From contig CALCCX010000396.1 in NCBI GenBank assembly GCA_937900165.1, forward strand, positions 1-6,787: DNA of 6,787 nucleotides, given 5' to 3'. Position numbers and translations under genes: made by a program. Positions 1 to 6,398 of the stretch are shown here, piece after piece. Source of the DNA: an uncultured Acidimicrobiia bacterium (GTDB taxonomy: Bacteria; Actinomycetota; Acidimicrobiia; Spongiisociales; Spongiisociaceae). Each line of letters opens with the position of its first letter. The first letter of the stretch is position 1. Below the pieces are notes generated by a model that saw only the letters and a program-made list of their open reading frames with translations, searched no databases and was not told the origin of the DNA.

Positions 1-82
1 CTCCCTCTCCAGCCACGTCTTCCTTCCGTCATCCTGCCATGCTTAGATCGTAATTTCCGAAAGTCTTCTATATCATTTTACG
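1..82. other. Probable non-genomic sequence outside the P5 oligo
   Basis: These bases lie upstream of the ten-T stretch that begins the flow-cell P5 grafting oligo. In a real library molecule nothing genomic exists on that side. The composition is more A/T-rich than the rest of the window, no coding frame is apparent, and I recognise no vector or control sequence. The simplest reading is the reverse complement of a read that ran through a short insert and the whole adapter, then continued as low-quality noise after the poly-A. A chimeric ligation product is the alternative. It should not be annotated as genome. Confidence 0.75.
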
Positions 83-150
83 TTTTTTTTTTAATGATAC
101 GGCGACCACCGAGATCTACACTCTTTCCCTACACGACGCTCTTCCGATCT
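83..150 (+). other. Illumina flow-cell P5 oligo plus TruSeq universal adapter
   Basis: Ten T's at 83-92 are followed at 93 by AATGATACGGCGACCACCGA and, without a visible mismatch, the remainder of the 58-base TruSeq universal adapter, ending ...CTCTTCCGATCT at 150. The ten T's are part of the oligo grafted on the flow cell, so this is synthetic sequence assembled from untrimmed reads. Genomic DNA starts at 151. Confidence 0.98.
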
Positions 151-261
151 CAACCATACCTCGTCGAATCCTGAAGACTCGGCCGTTGCAGCCGCGCCGG
201 CGACTTGCTCCGGCGCAACAGCGCTGCCCAAGACCAACCCCAACGAAGGCTCAGTGGTCAC
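151..261 (-). CDS. LLM-class (luciferase-like) oxidoreductase, N-terminal fragment
   Basis: Reading leftward from a GTG at 261, 37 codons stay open to the adapter junction. The protein begins MTTEPSLGLVLG and continues with APEQVAGAAATAESSGFDEVWL-type residues. This is the usual opening of the bacterial luciferase-like TIM barrel: strand beta-1 (residues 7-12, GLVLGS), then helix alpha-1 entered by PEQ, then GFDEVWL as strand beta-2. Members use F420 or FMN to oxidise or reduce small organic substrates in the cytoplasm; full-length proteins have about 280-350 residues, so roughly 90% is missing. An in-frame TGA at 271-273 (minus strand) limits the start to this GTG or a later codon. No convincing Shine-Dalgarno precedes it, so it may be leaderless. 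It diverges from the NTF2-like gene. The family call is fairly secure, but cofactor and substrate cannot be told from this fragment. Confidence 0.75.
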
Positions 262-313
262 CTTTGGGTCTCATCATCCAGGGAGAATCTCTCACTCGAG
301 TGATACCTTTGGG
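260..313. repeat. Direct repeat ACCTTTGGG, two copies 45 bases apart
   Basis: ACCTTTGGG occurs at 260-268 and again at 305-313. They flank the 12-base palindrome in the gap between the two divergent genes. The left copy overlaps the GTG start of the oxidoreductase. They may be paired protein-binding sites or chance; nine bases twice in a short intergenic region is suggestive only. Confidence 0.4.
292..303. promoter_or_regulatory. Perfect 12-base palindrome between divergent genes
   Basis: TCACTCGAGTGA equals its own reverse complement and sits near the middle of the 77-base gap (262-338) between the divergent oxidoreductase and NTF2-like genes. The position suits an operator for a dimeric regulator acting on both. 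No good sigma-70 boxes are visible beside it, so the promoter positions are unresolved. The cognate regulator is unknown. Confidence 0.45.
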
Positions 314-323
314 GGATCAACAT

Positions 324-328
324 GGAGG
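324..328 (+). promoter_or_regulatory. Ribosome binding site deciding the NTF2-like start
   Basis: GGAGG lies ten bases ahead of the ATG at 339. It fixes that ATG as the start even though the same frame is open further left into the adapter. Confidence 0.75.
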
Positions 329-338
329 CAACGAGGCT

Positions 339-740
339 ATGGCCACCAAACACGATGCCAGGCTGCTCATCAACCATATTGTCGCTGCCTACAACTCGCA
401 CGACGTAGACGCGCTCGTAGCTTTCTACAAGTCCGACGTCACGTATTGGAGTGCTCTCGAAGGTCTGAAGACTGGAGTCGACGCGGTGCGAGAACATATC
501 GATCACCTCCACGAGATTCTGCCAGACGAAAAGATGCAGGCCCAGACCATCGTCACCGACGGGGACTTGGTAGTGGTCGAGTTCGAGAGCACCGGAACCA
601 ATCCGGTTGGCCATCCGTACGCGATCAAATTCACAGAGGTCTTCGAACTGTGTGATGGAAAAGTTGCGTCGATCAAGACCTACCTCGATCCGGACGAGGT
701 GGCCGACGCGATGAGCCAACGGGAAACCCCATCAGCCTGA
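339..740 (+). CDS. SnoaL-like / NTF2-like superfamily protein
   Basis: This 133-residue protein has the size and pattern of a single NTF2-like (SnoaL or ketosteroid isomerase-like) cone domain. A first helix (residues 7-20) leads to HDVDALVAFYKSDVTY (21-36), the standard helix-strand opening. A helix with REHIDHLHEI follows (51-60), then a curved sheet IVTDGDLVVVEFESTG (71-86), GHPYAIKFTEVFEL (91-104) and GKVASIKTYLDP (107-118). Members act as cyclases, isomerases, dehydratases or ligand-binding proteins, and the fold alone does not show which. There is no signal peptide, so it is likely cytoplasmic. The ATG at 339 is chosen because GGAGG precedes it; residues encoded upstream in the same frame do not resemble the family. 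Its divergent neighbour is a luciferase-like oxidoreductase, so both could belong to one small-molecule pathway. Its last nine bases overlap the end of the convergent ATPase gene, leaving no room for a terminator. Confidence 0.85.
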   Translation: MATKHDARLLINHIVAAYNSHDVDALVAFYKSDVTYWSALEGLKTGVDAVREHIDHLHEILPDEKMQAQTIVTDGDLVVVEFESTGTNPVGHPYAIKFTEVFELCDGKVASIKTYLDPDEVADAMSQRETPSA

Positions 741-1685
741 CACGGCCAAAGTAGGCACCGCGAAGCACTCGACCTGGTGGCCAGCCACAAACGTCTCCAG
801 CTCAGGCATCTCCTCCCGACACCGCGGGTGGACGAGGATACAGCGGTCCTGGAAAGCGCAGCCGCCAGGAGCATCGGCCGGATTCGGGGTCTCTCCCTCG
901 AGAATGATGCGCCGCGTGTGCCGGTTTGGATCGAAAGAAGGCACCGCCGACAGCAAGGCCTTGGTGTACGGGTGCTGGGGAGACTCAAACAGCACCTCCG
1001 TAGCGGCGACCTCCACGACGCGTCCTAGATACATAACGGCAACGCGGTCTGCGATGCGTCGCACGGTGCTGAGGTCGTGGCTGATGAACAGGTAGGCGAC
1101 ATTTCGGGTGCGCTGGATATCGCGCAATAGCGAGATGATCCGGCCGCGGACCGACTGATCAAGCGACGACGTCGGCTCGTCGAGTACCACAAGCTCTGGC
1201 TCGCTCATTAGTGCCCTCGCCATGGCTATCCGCTGCTGCTGGCCTCCGGAGAGCTCGCGAGGACGCCGCGACTTGTAGGCCGGACCTAGTCCTACGAGCG
1301 TCAGAACCTCGTCGACCTTCTTCTCGATATCGATGCGGCTGCCCCCCTTCATCAGACGAAGCGGCTCGCGAACCGTGGTACCCGCTCGAAATCGTGGATT
1401 CAGCGACGAGTCCGGATGCTGGAATACCATTTGAATTCGACTGCGGAAACCCTTGCTACCGAGCAGATCCTCCAACTGCTCACCACCGAAGATGACCTGT
1501 CCAGAGGTCGGGGCTTGCAGACCGACTACAACCCGGCCAAGAGTCGTCTTGCCACAACCCGACTCTCCTACGAGCGCGACAGTCTCTCCTCGGTCGACTT
1601 CGAGATCTACCCCTCGTAGTGCCGGGACCGACTTGGAACCGTGTCCGTAGACCTTGTGAAGGCCGCGAATCTCAAGAAGCGACAA
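732..1685 (-). CDS. Oligopeptide/dipeptide ABC transporter ATP-binding protein (OppF/DppF-like)
   Basis: This 317-residue cytoplasmic ATPase is the second motor subunit of the importer encoded upstream. Visible parts in order: Walker A GESGCGKTT (40-48), Q-loop VFQHP with Gln89, signature LSGGQQQR (145-152), Walker B LVVLDEPTS (165-173) with Asp169 and Glu170, D-loop SSLDQS, and switch His203. All catalytic positions look intact. The C-terminal oligo_HPY extension starts with HPYTKALLSAVP (238-249) and holds Cys276, Cys282, Cys289 and Cys307, the four-cysteine set known to ligand a [4Fe-4S] cluster in the DppD family. The start is a TTG at 1685 with AAGGA eight bases ahead (1694-1698); it overlaps the end of the preceding ATPase gene by 14 bases, so translation is probably coupled. 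It is the last gene of the operon. The family is certain, the transported substrate unknown. Confidence 0.96.
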   Translation of the reverse strand: MSLLEIRGLHKVYGHGSKSVPALRGVDLEVDRGETVALVGESGCGKTTLGRVVVGLQAPTSGQVIFGGEQLEDLLGSKGFRSRIQMVFQHPDSSLNPRFRAGTTVREPLRLMKGGSRIDIEKKVDEVLTLVGLGPAYKSRRPRELSGGQQQRIAMARALMSEPELVVLDEPTSSLDQSVRGRIISLLRDIQRTRNVAYLFISHDLSTVRRIADRVAVMYLGRVVEVAATEVLFESPQHPYTKALLSAVPSFDPNRHTRRIILEGETPNPADAPGGCAFQDRCILVHPRCREEMPELETFVAGHQVECFAVPTLAVSG

Positions 1686-2616
1686 CTCGGCCGTCCTTGT
1701 TCAGAAAGCATGCTGAAGCGTGGCCGTCGCCGAGGGAATACAGCGGGGGAAGCTCGTTGCATGCGTGATGGGCGTGAGGGCACCGATGCGAAAAGCGGCA
1801 GCCTTTGAGCGCGAAGTTGACCCCGACGTCAACGATGCGATGGTCAACCTCTTTGTCGACCGCGTCGAGGAGGTAGCGCGTGTACGGATGCTCCGGACCA
1901 TCGAGGAGATCGGCGATACCGGCCCTCTCCATGATTTGTCCCCCGTACATGACCACGACGCGATCACACATCTCGGCGACGGCGGCGAGGTCGTGCGTGA
2001 TGAACAGCACACCACATCCGATCTCATCGACGAGCGATCGGATCAAATCAAAAATCTGGGCTTGGATCGTGACGTCGAGGGCGGTCGTCGGCTCATCGGC
2101 GATCAACAGGCGAGGTCTGCACGCCATCGCCATTGCGATCATCACCCGCTGACACATCCCACCTGACAACTGGTGGGGATAGGCGCGCGCCACCCGGTCG
2201 GCACCGGGTATGCCAACGCGCCGCAGCATGTCAACGGCTTGGGCCTTGGCGTCTGCTTTGCTGAGACCTTGGTTGGTCTCGAGCACCCTGGCAACCTGCC
2301 GACCGGCCCGCATAGTGGGATTGAGCGCGCTCCGAGGTTGCTGAAAGATCATCGAGATGTCGGCCGACACTCGCCCGGAAGCCCTCGCAGCGTAGGCTAG
2401 TTCCCGGTTCTCGAGCTTGACGCTCCCCCCGCGGAACTCGATACCGTTGGGCAACAATCCGATGACCGCGAGCGACGCCATGGTCTTGCCAGACCCAGAC
2501 TCACCGACGATGCCCAGGATCTCGCCCGCACCTACATCAAAGGCGACCTCGCGCAAGAGGAGGTGAGGTGAGCCGGCGACTCCAACGTTGAGACCTTCGA
2601 CCTCCAGCAGGCTCAT
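1672..2616 (-). CDS. Oligopeptide/dipeptide ABC transporter ATP-binding protein (OppD/DppD-like)
   Basis: This 314-residue protein is the first ATPase subunit of the importer and pairs with the OppF-like protein. Walker A is GESGSGKT (38-45), the Q-loop is IFQQP with Gln92, the signature is LSGGMCQRV (150-158), Walker B is LLIADEPT (170-177) with Asp174 and Glu175, the D-loop is TALDVT and the switch is His208. Its C-terminal oligo_HPY region, beginning HPYTRYLLDAV (243-253), carries Cys273, Cys279, Cys286 and Cys303, matching the iron-sulfur cluster motif of the family. The ATG at 2616 is chosen over an in-frame start 31 codons upstream. It forms a 4-base ATGA overlap with the permease stop, has GGAG ten bases ahead (2627-2630), and gives the standard MSLLEVEGL opening; the upstream residues lie inside the permease gene and resemble nothing. 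Family assignment is secure. Confidence 0.96.
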   Translation of the reverse strand: MSLLEVEGLNVGVAGSPHLLLREVAFDVGAGEILGIVGESGSGKTMASLAVIGLLPNGIEFRGGSVKLENRELAYAARASGRVSADISMIFQQPRSALNPTMRAGRQVARVLETNQGLSKADAKAQAVDMLRRVGIPGADRVARAYPHQLSGGMCQRVMIAMAMACRPRLLIADEPTTALDVTIQAQIFDLIRSLVDEIGCGVLFITHDLAAVAEMCDRVVVMYGGQIMERAGIADLLDGPEHPYTRYLLDAVDKEVDHRIVDVGVNFALKGCRFSHRCPHAHHACNELPPLYSLGDGHASACFLNKDGRVVAS

Positions 2617-3506
2617 GACGCTGTATCTCCGCCGAATTCGTCCCCGATGAAGTGAAAGGCCATGACGGCCAGGACGATCATTCCACCCGGAAACAAAGAC
2701 GTCCACCACTCACCGGTGATGATGTCCTTTGCTCCTTCGCCCACCATGACCCCCCATTCGGCGGTGGGTGGCTGAATCCCGACGCTCAGGAACGCCAGCC
2801 CGGCGACCGTGAGCACTGCGTAGCCGGTGACCAGGGTGGCACCGACGACCGATGGGCCCAATGAGTTCGGCAAAACATGGCGGAACGCAACCCGCAATGA
2901 GCTGTTTCCCGCCAATCGCGCCCCGTCCACGTATTCGAGTTCGCGTTCTTTGAGTACCTGAGCCCTCGTCAAACGTATGAAGTACGGAACGAACGAAACG
3001 GAAACGGCGAGGATCACATTGACCATTGTCTCCTCGAGCGCGGCAACGATGATCAACGCCAGCACGAACCCTGGAAAGGCCAGAACCACGTCGGTGAGGC
3101 GCATCATGACCTCATCGGTCGCTCCGCCGAAATAGCCGGCAATCACTCCGATGACCGAGCCCACTGTCATCGCAAGCACCGAGATGACTATGCCGATTGT
3201 GAGATCGAGGCGGGCGGCGTAGACCGAGCGCGCGAACACATCACGCCCGAACCTGTCCGTGCCGAACCAATATTCGGCAGAGGGCGGCTGGAAAGTATTC
3301 GCCGGGTCGGTGGACAGAGGGTCGCCTACGAAAAATGGGCCGATGATCGCCAGTCCGGTGAAGAGGAGCAGCAGAGCCGCACCTATGACCAGCAGCGGTT
3401 TTCGTCTCACGAAACCAAGCGACCTCCTGGTGCGAGACTGTTTCTCCGCTCCCGCAAACTCTTCTGGAACGAAGTCGGGGCTCCGATCTGGGACCGTCGT
3501 GCTCAC
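2613..3506 (-). CDS. ABC transporter permease, OppC/DppC-like
   Basis: This 297-residue inner-membrane protein forms one half of the translocation channel. A polar N-terminal tail is followed by a first membrane segment (about 37-58), then the OppC-specific periplasmic stretch with WFGTDRFGRDVFARSVYAAR (80-99). Five more hydrophobic segments lie near 103-125, 137-157, 160-178, 217-240 and 271-288. The EAA-type coupling loop, ERELEYVDGARLAG (187-200) with HVLPN (210-214), contacts the ATPases. The C-terminus, HFIGDEFGG, is the usual GD motif but ends a little sooner than in many homologues. The start is a GTG at 3506 that overlaps the preceding permease stop as GTGA; AGGA lies ten bases ahead. 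Members work as a heterodimer with an OppB-type permease, encoded directly upstream here. Confidence 0.95.
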   Translation of the reverse strand: MSTTVPDRSPDFVPEEFAGAEKQSRTRRSLGFVRRKPLLVIGAALLLLFTGLAIIGPFFVGDPLSTDPANTFQPPSAEYWFGTDRFGRDVFARSVYAARLDLTIGIVISVLAMTVGSVIGVIAGYFGGATDEVMMRLTDVVLAFPGFVLALIIVAALEETMVNVILAVSVSFVPYFIRLTRAQVLKERELEYVDGARLAGNSSLRVAFRHVLPNSLGPSVVGATLVTGYAVLTVAGLAFLSVGIQPPTAEWGVMVGEGAKDIITGEWWTSLFPGGMIVLAVMAFHFIGDEFGGDTAS

Positions 3507-4528
3507 TTCGAACTCGTCCTGCCGAGTCGGATGCGCGGATCGGCCAGGGCGTAGCCGACATCGATCACGATGTTGAGAATCACGTACAGGACCCCCACCA
3601 TGATCACAAAACCCTGGAGTGATTCGAGGTCGCGGGTCGAGATCGCATCAAACGCGTATCTGCCCACTCCCGGCCAAGAGAAGAGAAACTCAACAATGAT
3701 GTTCCCACCCAGCATGAAACCGAAAACGATGCCGATCGTTGTGATCACCGGGATCAGCGCATTCCGAGTCCCGTCCACAAAGAGCATCTGTGTCCTGGGT
3801 ACACCGACGGCCTTGGCGGTGCGAACGAAATCGCTGTCGAGGGCCTCGATCATCGCGGCTCTTACCATCTTCAAGATGGGTGCCGCCAGCACGAAGCCCA
3901 GAGTGAACACCGGCAACGCCAAGTAGCGCACCGCCTCCCAGGCAACGGCGAACTGGCCGGAGAGCACCCCATCGATGGTGAAGAACCCGGTCACCATCGG
4001 CGGAGGTGAGGTTCCCACGGCGAGCCTATCGACCGGCCCAGGAAACCAGCGCAGGCCGAAAGCAAAAAAGAAGATCAAGAGCAGGCCCAACCAGAACAGA
4101 GCCATCGAAGACCCGAGCACTGCGAAGAAACGGGCGAAGTGATCAAGCCAGGTGCCCTGCTTGGCCGCGGCGACAATACCAAGTGGCACCCCGATCAAGA
4201 CGGCCAGCACCACCGAGTAGAGGGCCAGTTCGAGCGACGCCGGAAGCCGATCGACGAGCTCGCCGAGCACCGGCTGGTCGGTGCGAATCGACACTCCCAG
4301 ATCGCCTCGCACGAATCCGGAAATGTAGTCGACGAACTGTTCGGATATGGGGTCGTCCAGACCGTACTGGTCGGCGATGTACTGAATCCGCTCCTCGTTT
4401 GCATAGGGCCCGGCCCGCAGCGACGCTGCGTCTCCCGGCACGACCCGCACGATGAAGAACACCACCACCACGATGCCGAAGACGGTCAGAAGGCTTATTC
4501 CAAACCTCTTCGCCAGATAACGTCCCAT
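3503..4528 (-). CDS. ABC transporter permease, OppB/DppB-like
   Basis: This 341-residue inner-membrane protein is the other channel half. It opens with MGRYLAKRFG and a first membrane segment (about 10-30) ending in RVVPGD, a family hallmark. A periplasmic part contains YGLDDP and VRGDLGVSI (73-81). Further membrane segments lie near 98-122, 132-158, 202-222, 256-280 and 305-328. The EAA-type loop is DFVRTAKAVGVP (233-244), followed by VEFLFSWPGVGRYAFDAI (279-296) and a C-terminal DPRIR, all typical of OppB. I chose the ATG at 4528 rather than an in-frame GTG at 4573. An AAAGGTGG Shine-Dalgarno is just ahead, and the extra 15 codons would be encoded by the intergenic hairpin. The gene follows the binding-protein gene after 66 bases and overlaps the next permease by four. 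Confidence 0.95.
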   Translation of the reverse strand: MGRYLAKRFGISLLTVFGIVVVVFFIVRVVPGDAASLRAGPYANEERIQYIADQYGLDDPISEQFVDYISGFVRGDLGVSIRTDQPVLGELVDRLPASLELALYSVVLAVLIGVPLGIVAAAKQGTWLDHFARFFAVLGSSMALFWLGLLLIFFFAFGLRWFPGPVDRLAVGTSPPPMVTGFFTIDGVLSGQFAVAWEAVRYLALPVFTLGFVLAAPILKMVRAAMIEALDSDFVRTAKAVGVPRTQMLFVDGTRNALIPVITTIGIVFGFMLGGNIIVEFLFSWPGVGRYAFDAISTRDLESLQGFVIMVGVLYVILNIVIDVGYALADPRIRLGRTSSK

Positions 4529-4530
4529 GC

Positions 4531-4538
4531 CCACCTTT
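4531..4538 (-). promoter_or_regulatory. Ribosome binding site deciding the OppB-like start
   Basis: On the minus strand these bases read AAAGGTGG, with the AAAGG part five bases ahead of the ATG at 4528. This favours the shorter protein over the GTG start at 4573 upstream of the hairpin. Confidence 0.6.
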
Positions 4539-4549
4539 GATAGCAGTGT

Positions 4550-4571
4550 GGCTGCGCCCGTGGGCGCAGCC
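4550..4571 (-). promoter_or_regulatory. Perfect GC-rich hairpin between binding-protein and permease genes
   Basis: GGCTGCGCCC and GGGCGCAGCC form a 10-base perfect inverted repeat around two bases (in practice a 9-base stem with a 4-base loop). It lies in the transcribed gap between the binding-protein stop and the permease ATG. In the transcript direction no U-tract follows, so it is not a standard intrinsic terminator. Hairpins at this place in solute-importer operons are known to protect the upstream mRNA and so raise binding protein over permease. That role is inference here. Confidence 0.7.
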
Positions 4572-4594
4572 ACCGCACCTGCGTAGGTTGTGTA

Positions 4595-6307
4595 TCAGCC
4601 CTTCGAGAGGTTTTCGAACCTCGGTACTTCGGTGAAGTCCTTGGTGACGCCGGTGATATTCGCCTGGGTCGCCAGGATCCAGTCGGCAGACCACAGGTAG
4701 ATACGATCGGCATCTTCAATCATCAGCTGCTGGGCCTCGAGCCCAAGCTCGTTGCGTCGCTGCTGATCGGTCTCGAATGTCCCGTCGGCGATGATCTCGT
4801 CGAGACGCTCGTTGCAGCCGCCGGCGAAGTTCGTAAACGCGTCACACTTGGCGAGGAAGGTCATCTGGTAGAACGGATCGTCTCCCCACGAGAACCACTC
4901 GTGAAAGAACATCGGAAGTTCGCGGCCATTCAACTTCTCGGAGTACTCACCATCTGGCAGCACATTGATGTTCACCGTGACCCCGATCTCCCTGAGGGCA
5001 TCCTGGATGAACACTGCCGCCTCCTGATCCTGAGACCGGGAGTTCTGGACCGCCAGCTCGACCTCGAAGGGGGCGACACCAGACTCATCCATGAGTTCCT
5101 GTGCCTTGGCCAGGTCGGTCGTGTAGATGCCGGCAGCCTCACCCTGATAGGTCTCCATGTTCGACGTGATGAGGGTTCCGGCTGTCGAGGCGTTACCGAA
5201 CATCACGTTGTCGATGAGAGCCTGGTACGGGACTGCGTATGAGATCGCCTGACGAACCAGCTTGTTGTCTAGATTGGGTTCGGCTGCGGCATTCATGCCG
5301 ATGTAGATGAGCCGTGTCGAAGGTGCCGTATACACGTTGATGTTCGGATCGTCCGCCAGCTCACTTACCAGCCTCGGCGGGAGGCCGACCGCAACATCGA
5401 GGTCACCATTCTGAAGCAGTTGGGCCCTCTGGGACGCGTCCGGCACGTTGCGCACAATGATCCCGGCGTTGGCGACTTGACCAGGCCAACCCGGATTCGG
5501 CGCCAGAACGACTTCGCCGCGGGCCTGATCCCAACTGGTCAGCGTGTACGGGCCTGAGGCGTTGGCGTTGGTTGTGAAGTAGTCGAAGGCGAACGGGTCT
5601 TCGTCCGTCGCCTGCGCATTTGCCAGCGATTCCTGGATCGGACCGAAGACCTGGAACGTCATGAACCGGTCGAACAACGCGGTCGGCTGGTTGGGAGAGA
5701 TCGTGAAAACGAGGTCATCCACCACTGTGAAGGCATCAGGGGAATCGATCGCAATGAAGGGCAACAGCAGCGGGATGTAGCTCGCCGGCGCTTCGATGCT
5801 GCGCTTGAGCATGTAAACCGCGTCCGCAGCAGTTATGGGATCTCCGCTCGCGAATTTGGCATCTGGGTTGAGCGTGAAGGTGGCCGTCCCGTCGTCAGCT
5901 ACATCGTAAGAATCCAGCAATGGGCTTGGCACGACTTCACTCGTCCCGATCCTGGCACCATCCTGGTCGACGTATACCTGATCGAGGAAAGGCTGGTAAA
6001 GGGCTCTGGTCACCGCATAGGAACCTGTGCTTCGGAACAGATGCTGCTCGAGGATGTTGATATCAGTCGACAGTGAGACGACGATCTGGTCGGTTGTCGG
6101 ATCCGGAGCCTCAGTGGTTGACGGAGCCTCAGTGGTCGTCGGAGCGGCATCGGGTTCCGCTGAGACAGTCGTGGGCGCAGCCGGTGGCTCGGTCGGCGTA
6201 GTGGTGTCGGCTGTTTCGGCATCACTTCCACACGCAGCTGCAACGAGCGCCAAGGCCAGGAACAACGAAACCATCAGCAAGGGTCGGAGTGGCTTTCTTC
6301 GTGTCAT
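4595..6307 (-). CDS. Solute-binding lipoprotein of peptide/nickel type (SBP_bac_5, OppA/DppA-like)
   Basis: This 570-residue protein is the extracytoplasmic receptor of the importer. A positively charged start MTRRKPLRPL and hydrophobic core (11-25) end in VAAAC, a lipobox with Cys26 as the lipidated residue. Residues 27-73 form a linker rich in Thr, Pro, Glu and Ala, including TTTEAPSTTEAP. The SBP_bac_5 domain follows: GSYAVTRALYQPFLD (95-109), KFASGDPITAADAVYMLKR (151-169), SGPYTLTSW (251-259), GDLDVAVG (301-308), VRQAISYAVP (351-360), FSWGDDPF (472-479) and a C-terminal half with Cys488 and Cys498, which might pair. The length suits the family once the linker is counted. The ATG at 6307 is chosen because GGAGG lies five bases ahead and it opens directly on the signal peptide; the 16 codons upstream in frame look non-coding. 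The ligand may be a peptide, sugar, nickel complex or other solute. Confidence 0.95.
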   Translation of the reverse strand: MTRRKPLRPLLMVSLFLALALVAAACGSDAETADTTTPTEPPAAPTTVSAEPDAAPTTTEAPSTTEAPDPTTDQIVVSLSTDINILEQHLFRSTGSYAVTRALYQPFLDQVYVDQDGARIGTSEVVPSPLLDSYDVADDGTATFTLNPDAKFASGDPITAADAVYMLKRSIEAPASYIPLLLPFIAIDSPDAFTVVDDLVFTISPNQPTALFDRFMTFQVFGPIQESLANAQATDEDPFAFDYFTTNANASGPYTLTSWDQARGEVVLAPNPGWPGQVANAGIIVRNVPDASQRAQLLQNGDLDVAVGLPPRLVSELADDPNINVYTAPSTRLIYIGMNAAAEPNLDNKLVRQAISYAVPYQALIDNVMFGNASTAGTLITSNMETYQGEAAGIYTTDLAKAQELMDESGVAPFEVELAVQNSRSQDQEAAVFIQDALREIGVTVNINVLPDGEYSEKLNGRELPMFFHEWFSWGDDPFYQMTFLAKCDAFTNFAGGCNERLDEIIADGTFETDQQRRNELGLEAQQLMIEDADRIYLWSADWILATQANITGVTKDFTEVPRFENLSKG

Positions 6308-6312
6308 ATCTG

Positions 6313-6317
6313 CCTCC
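6313..6317 (-). promoter_or_regulatory. Strong ribosome binding site of the binding-protein gene
   Basis: The minus strand reads GGAGG here, five bases before the ATG at 6307. It decides the start of the lipoprotein and suits a highly translated first gene. Confidence 0.8.
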
Positions 6318-6369
6318 CAAGAATCGAACGGCCATGCGTTGGCTGGTGCCTGCAAGCCACTTGGCGCAT

Positions 6370-6398
6370 ATTATAACAAATGGAAACGCAGAGGTCCG
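6370..6398 (-). promoter_or_regulatory. Probable extended -10 promoter of the importer operon
   Basis: On the minus strand TGTTATAAT (6378 to 6370) is a perfect extended -10, TGnTATAAT. A weak -35, CGGACC (6398 to 6393), lies 17 bases upstream, sharing only GAC with TTGACA, which is normal for extended -10 promoters. Transcription would start near 6363, giving a leader of about 55 bases before the lipoprotein ATG. The A/T-rich box stands out in a G/C-rich region. No operator is obvious beside it. Confidence 0.7.

Noticed and set aside
186..338. N-terminal extension of the NTF2-like gene from a TTG at 186
   Set aside because: The extra 51 residues are not family-like, and they overlap the start of the divergent oxidoreductase. 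A good GGAGG precedes the ATG at 339 instead.
152..655. Plus-strand open frame in another register running from the adapter edge to 655
   Set aside because: It covers the oxidoreductase fragment antisense and the NTF2-like gene out of frame, and resembles no protein family. It is a shadow of G/C-rich coding DNA.
4550..4571. Intrinsic terminator between binding-protein and permease genes
   Set aside because: The stem is perfect, but the bases after it in the transcript are mixed, with no run of U. Full termination would also cut off essential subunits.
4529..4573. Longer permease starting at GTG 4573
   Set aside because: The 15 added residues come from the intergenic hairpin and leader, while the ATG at 4528 has its own Shine-Dalgarno and gives the typical OppB opening.
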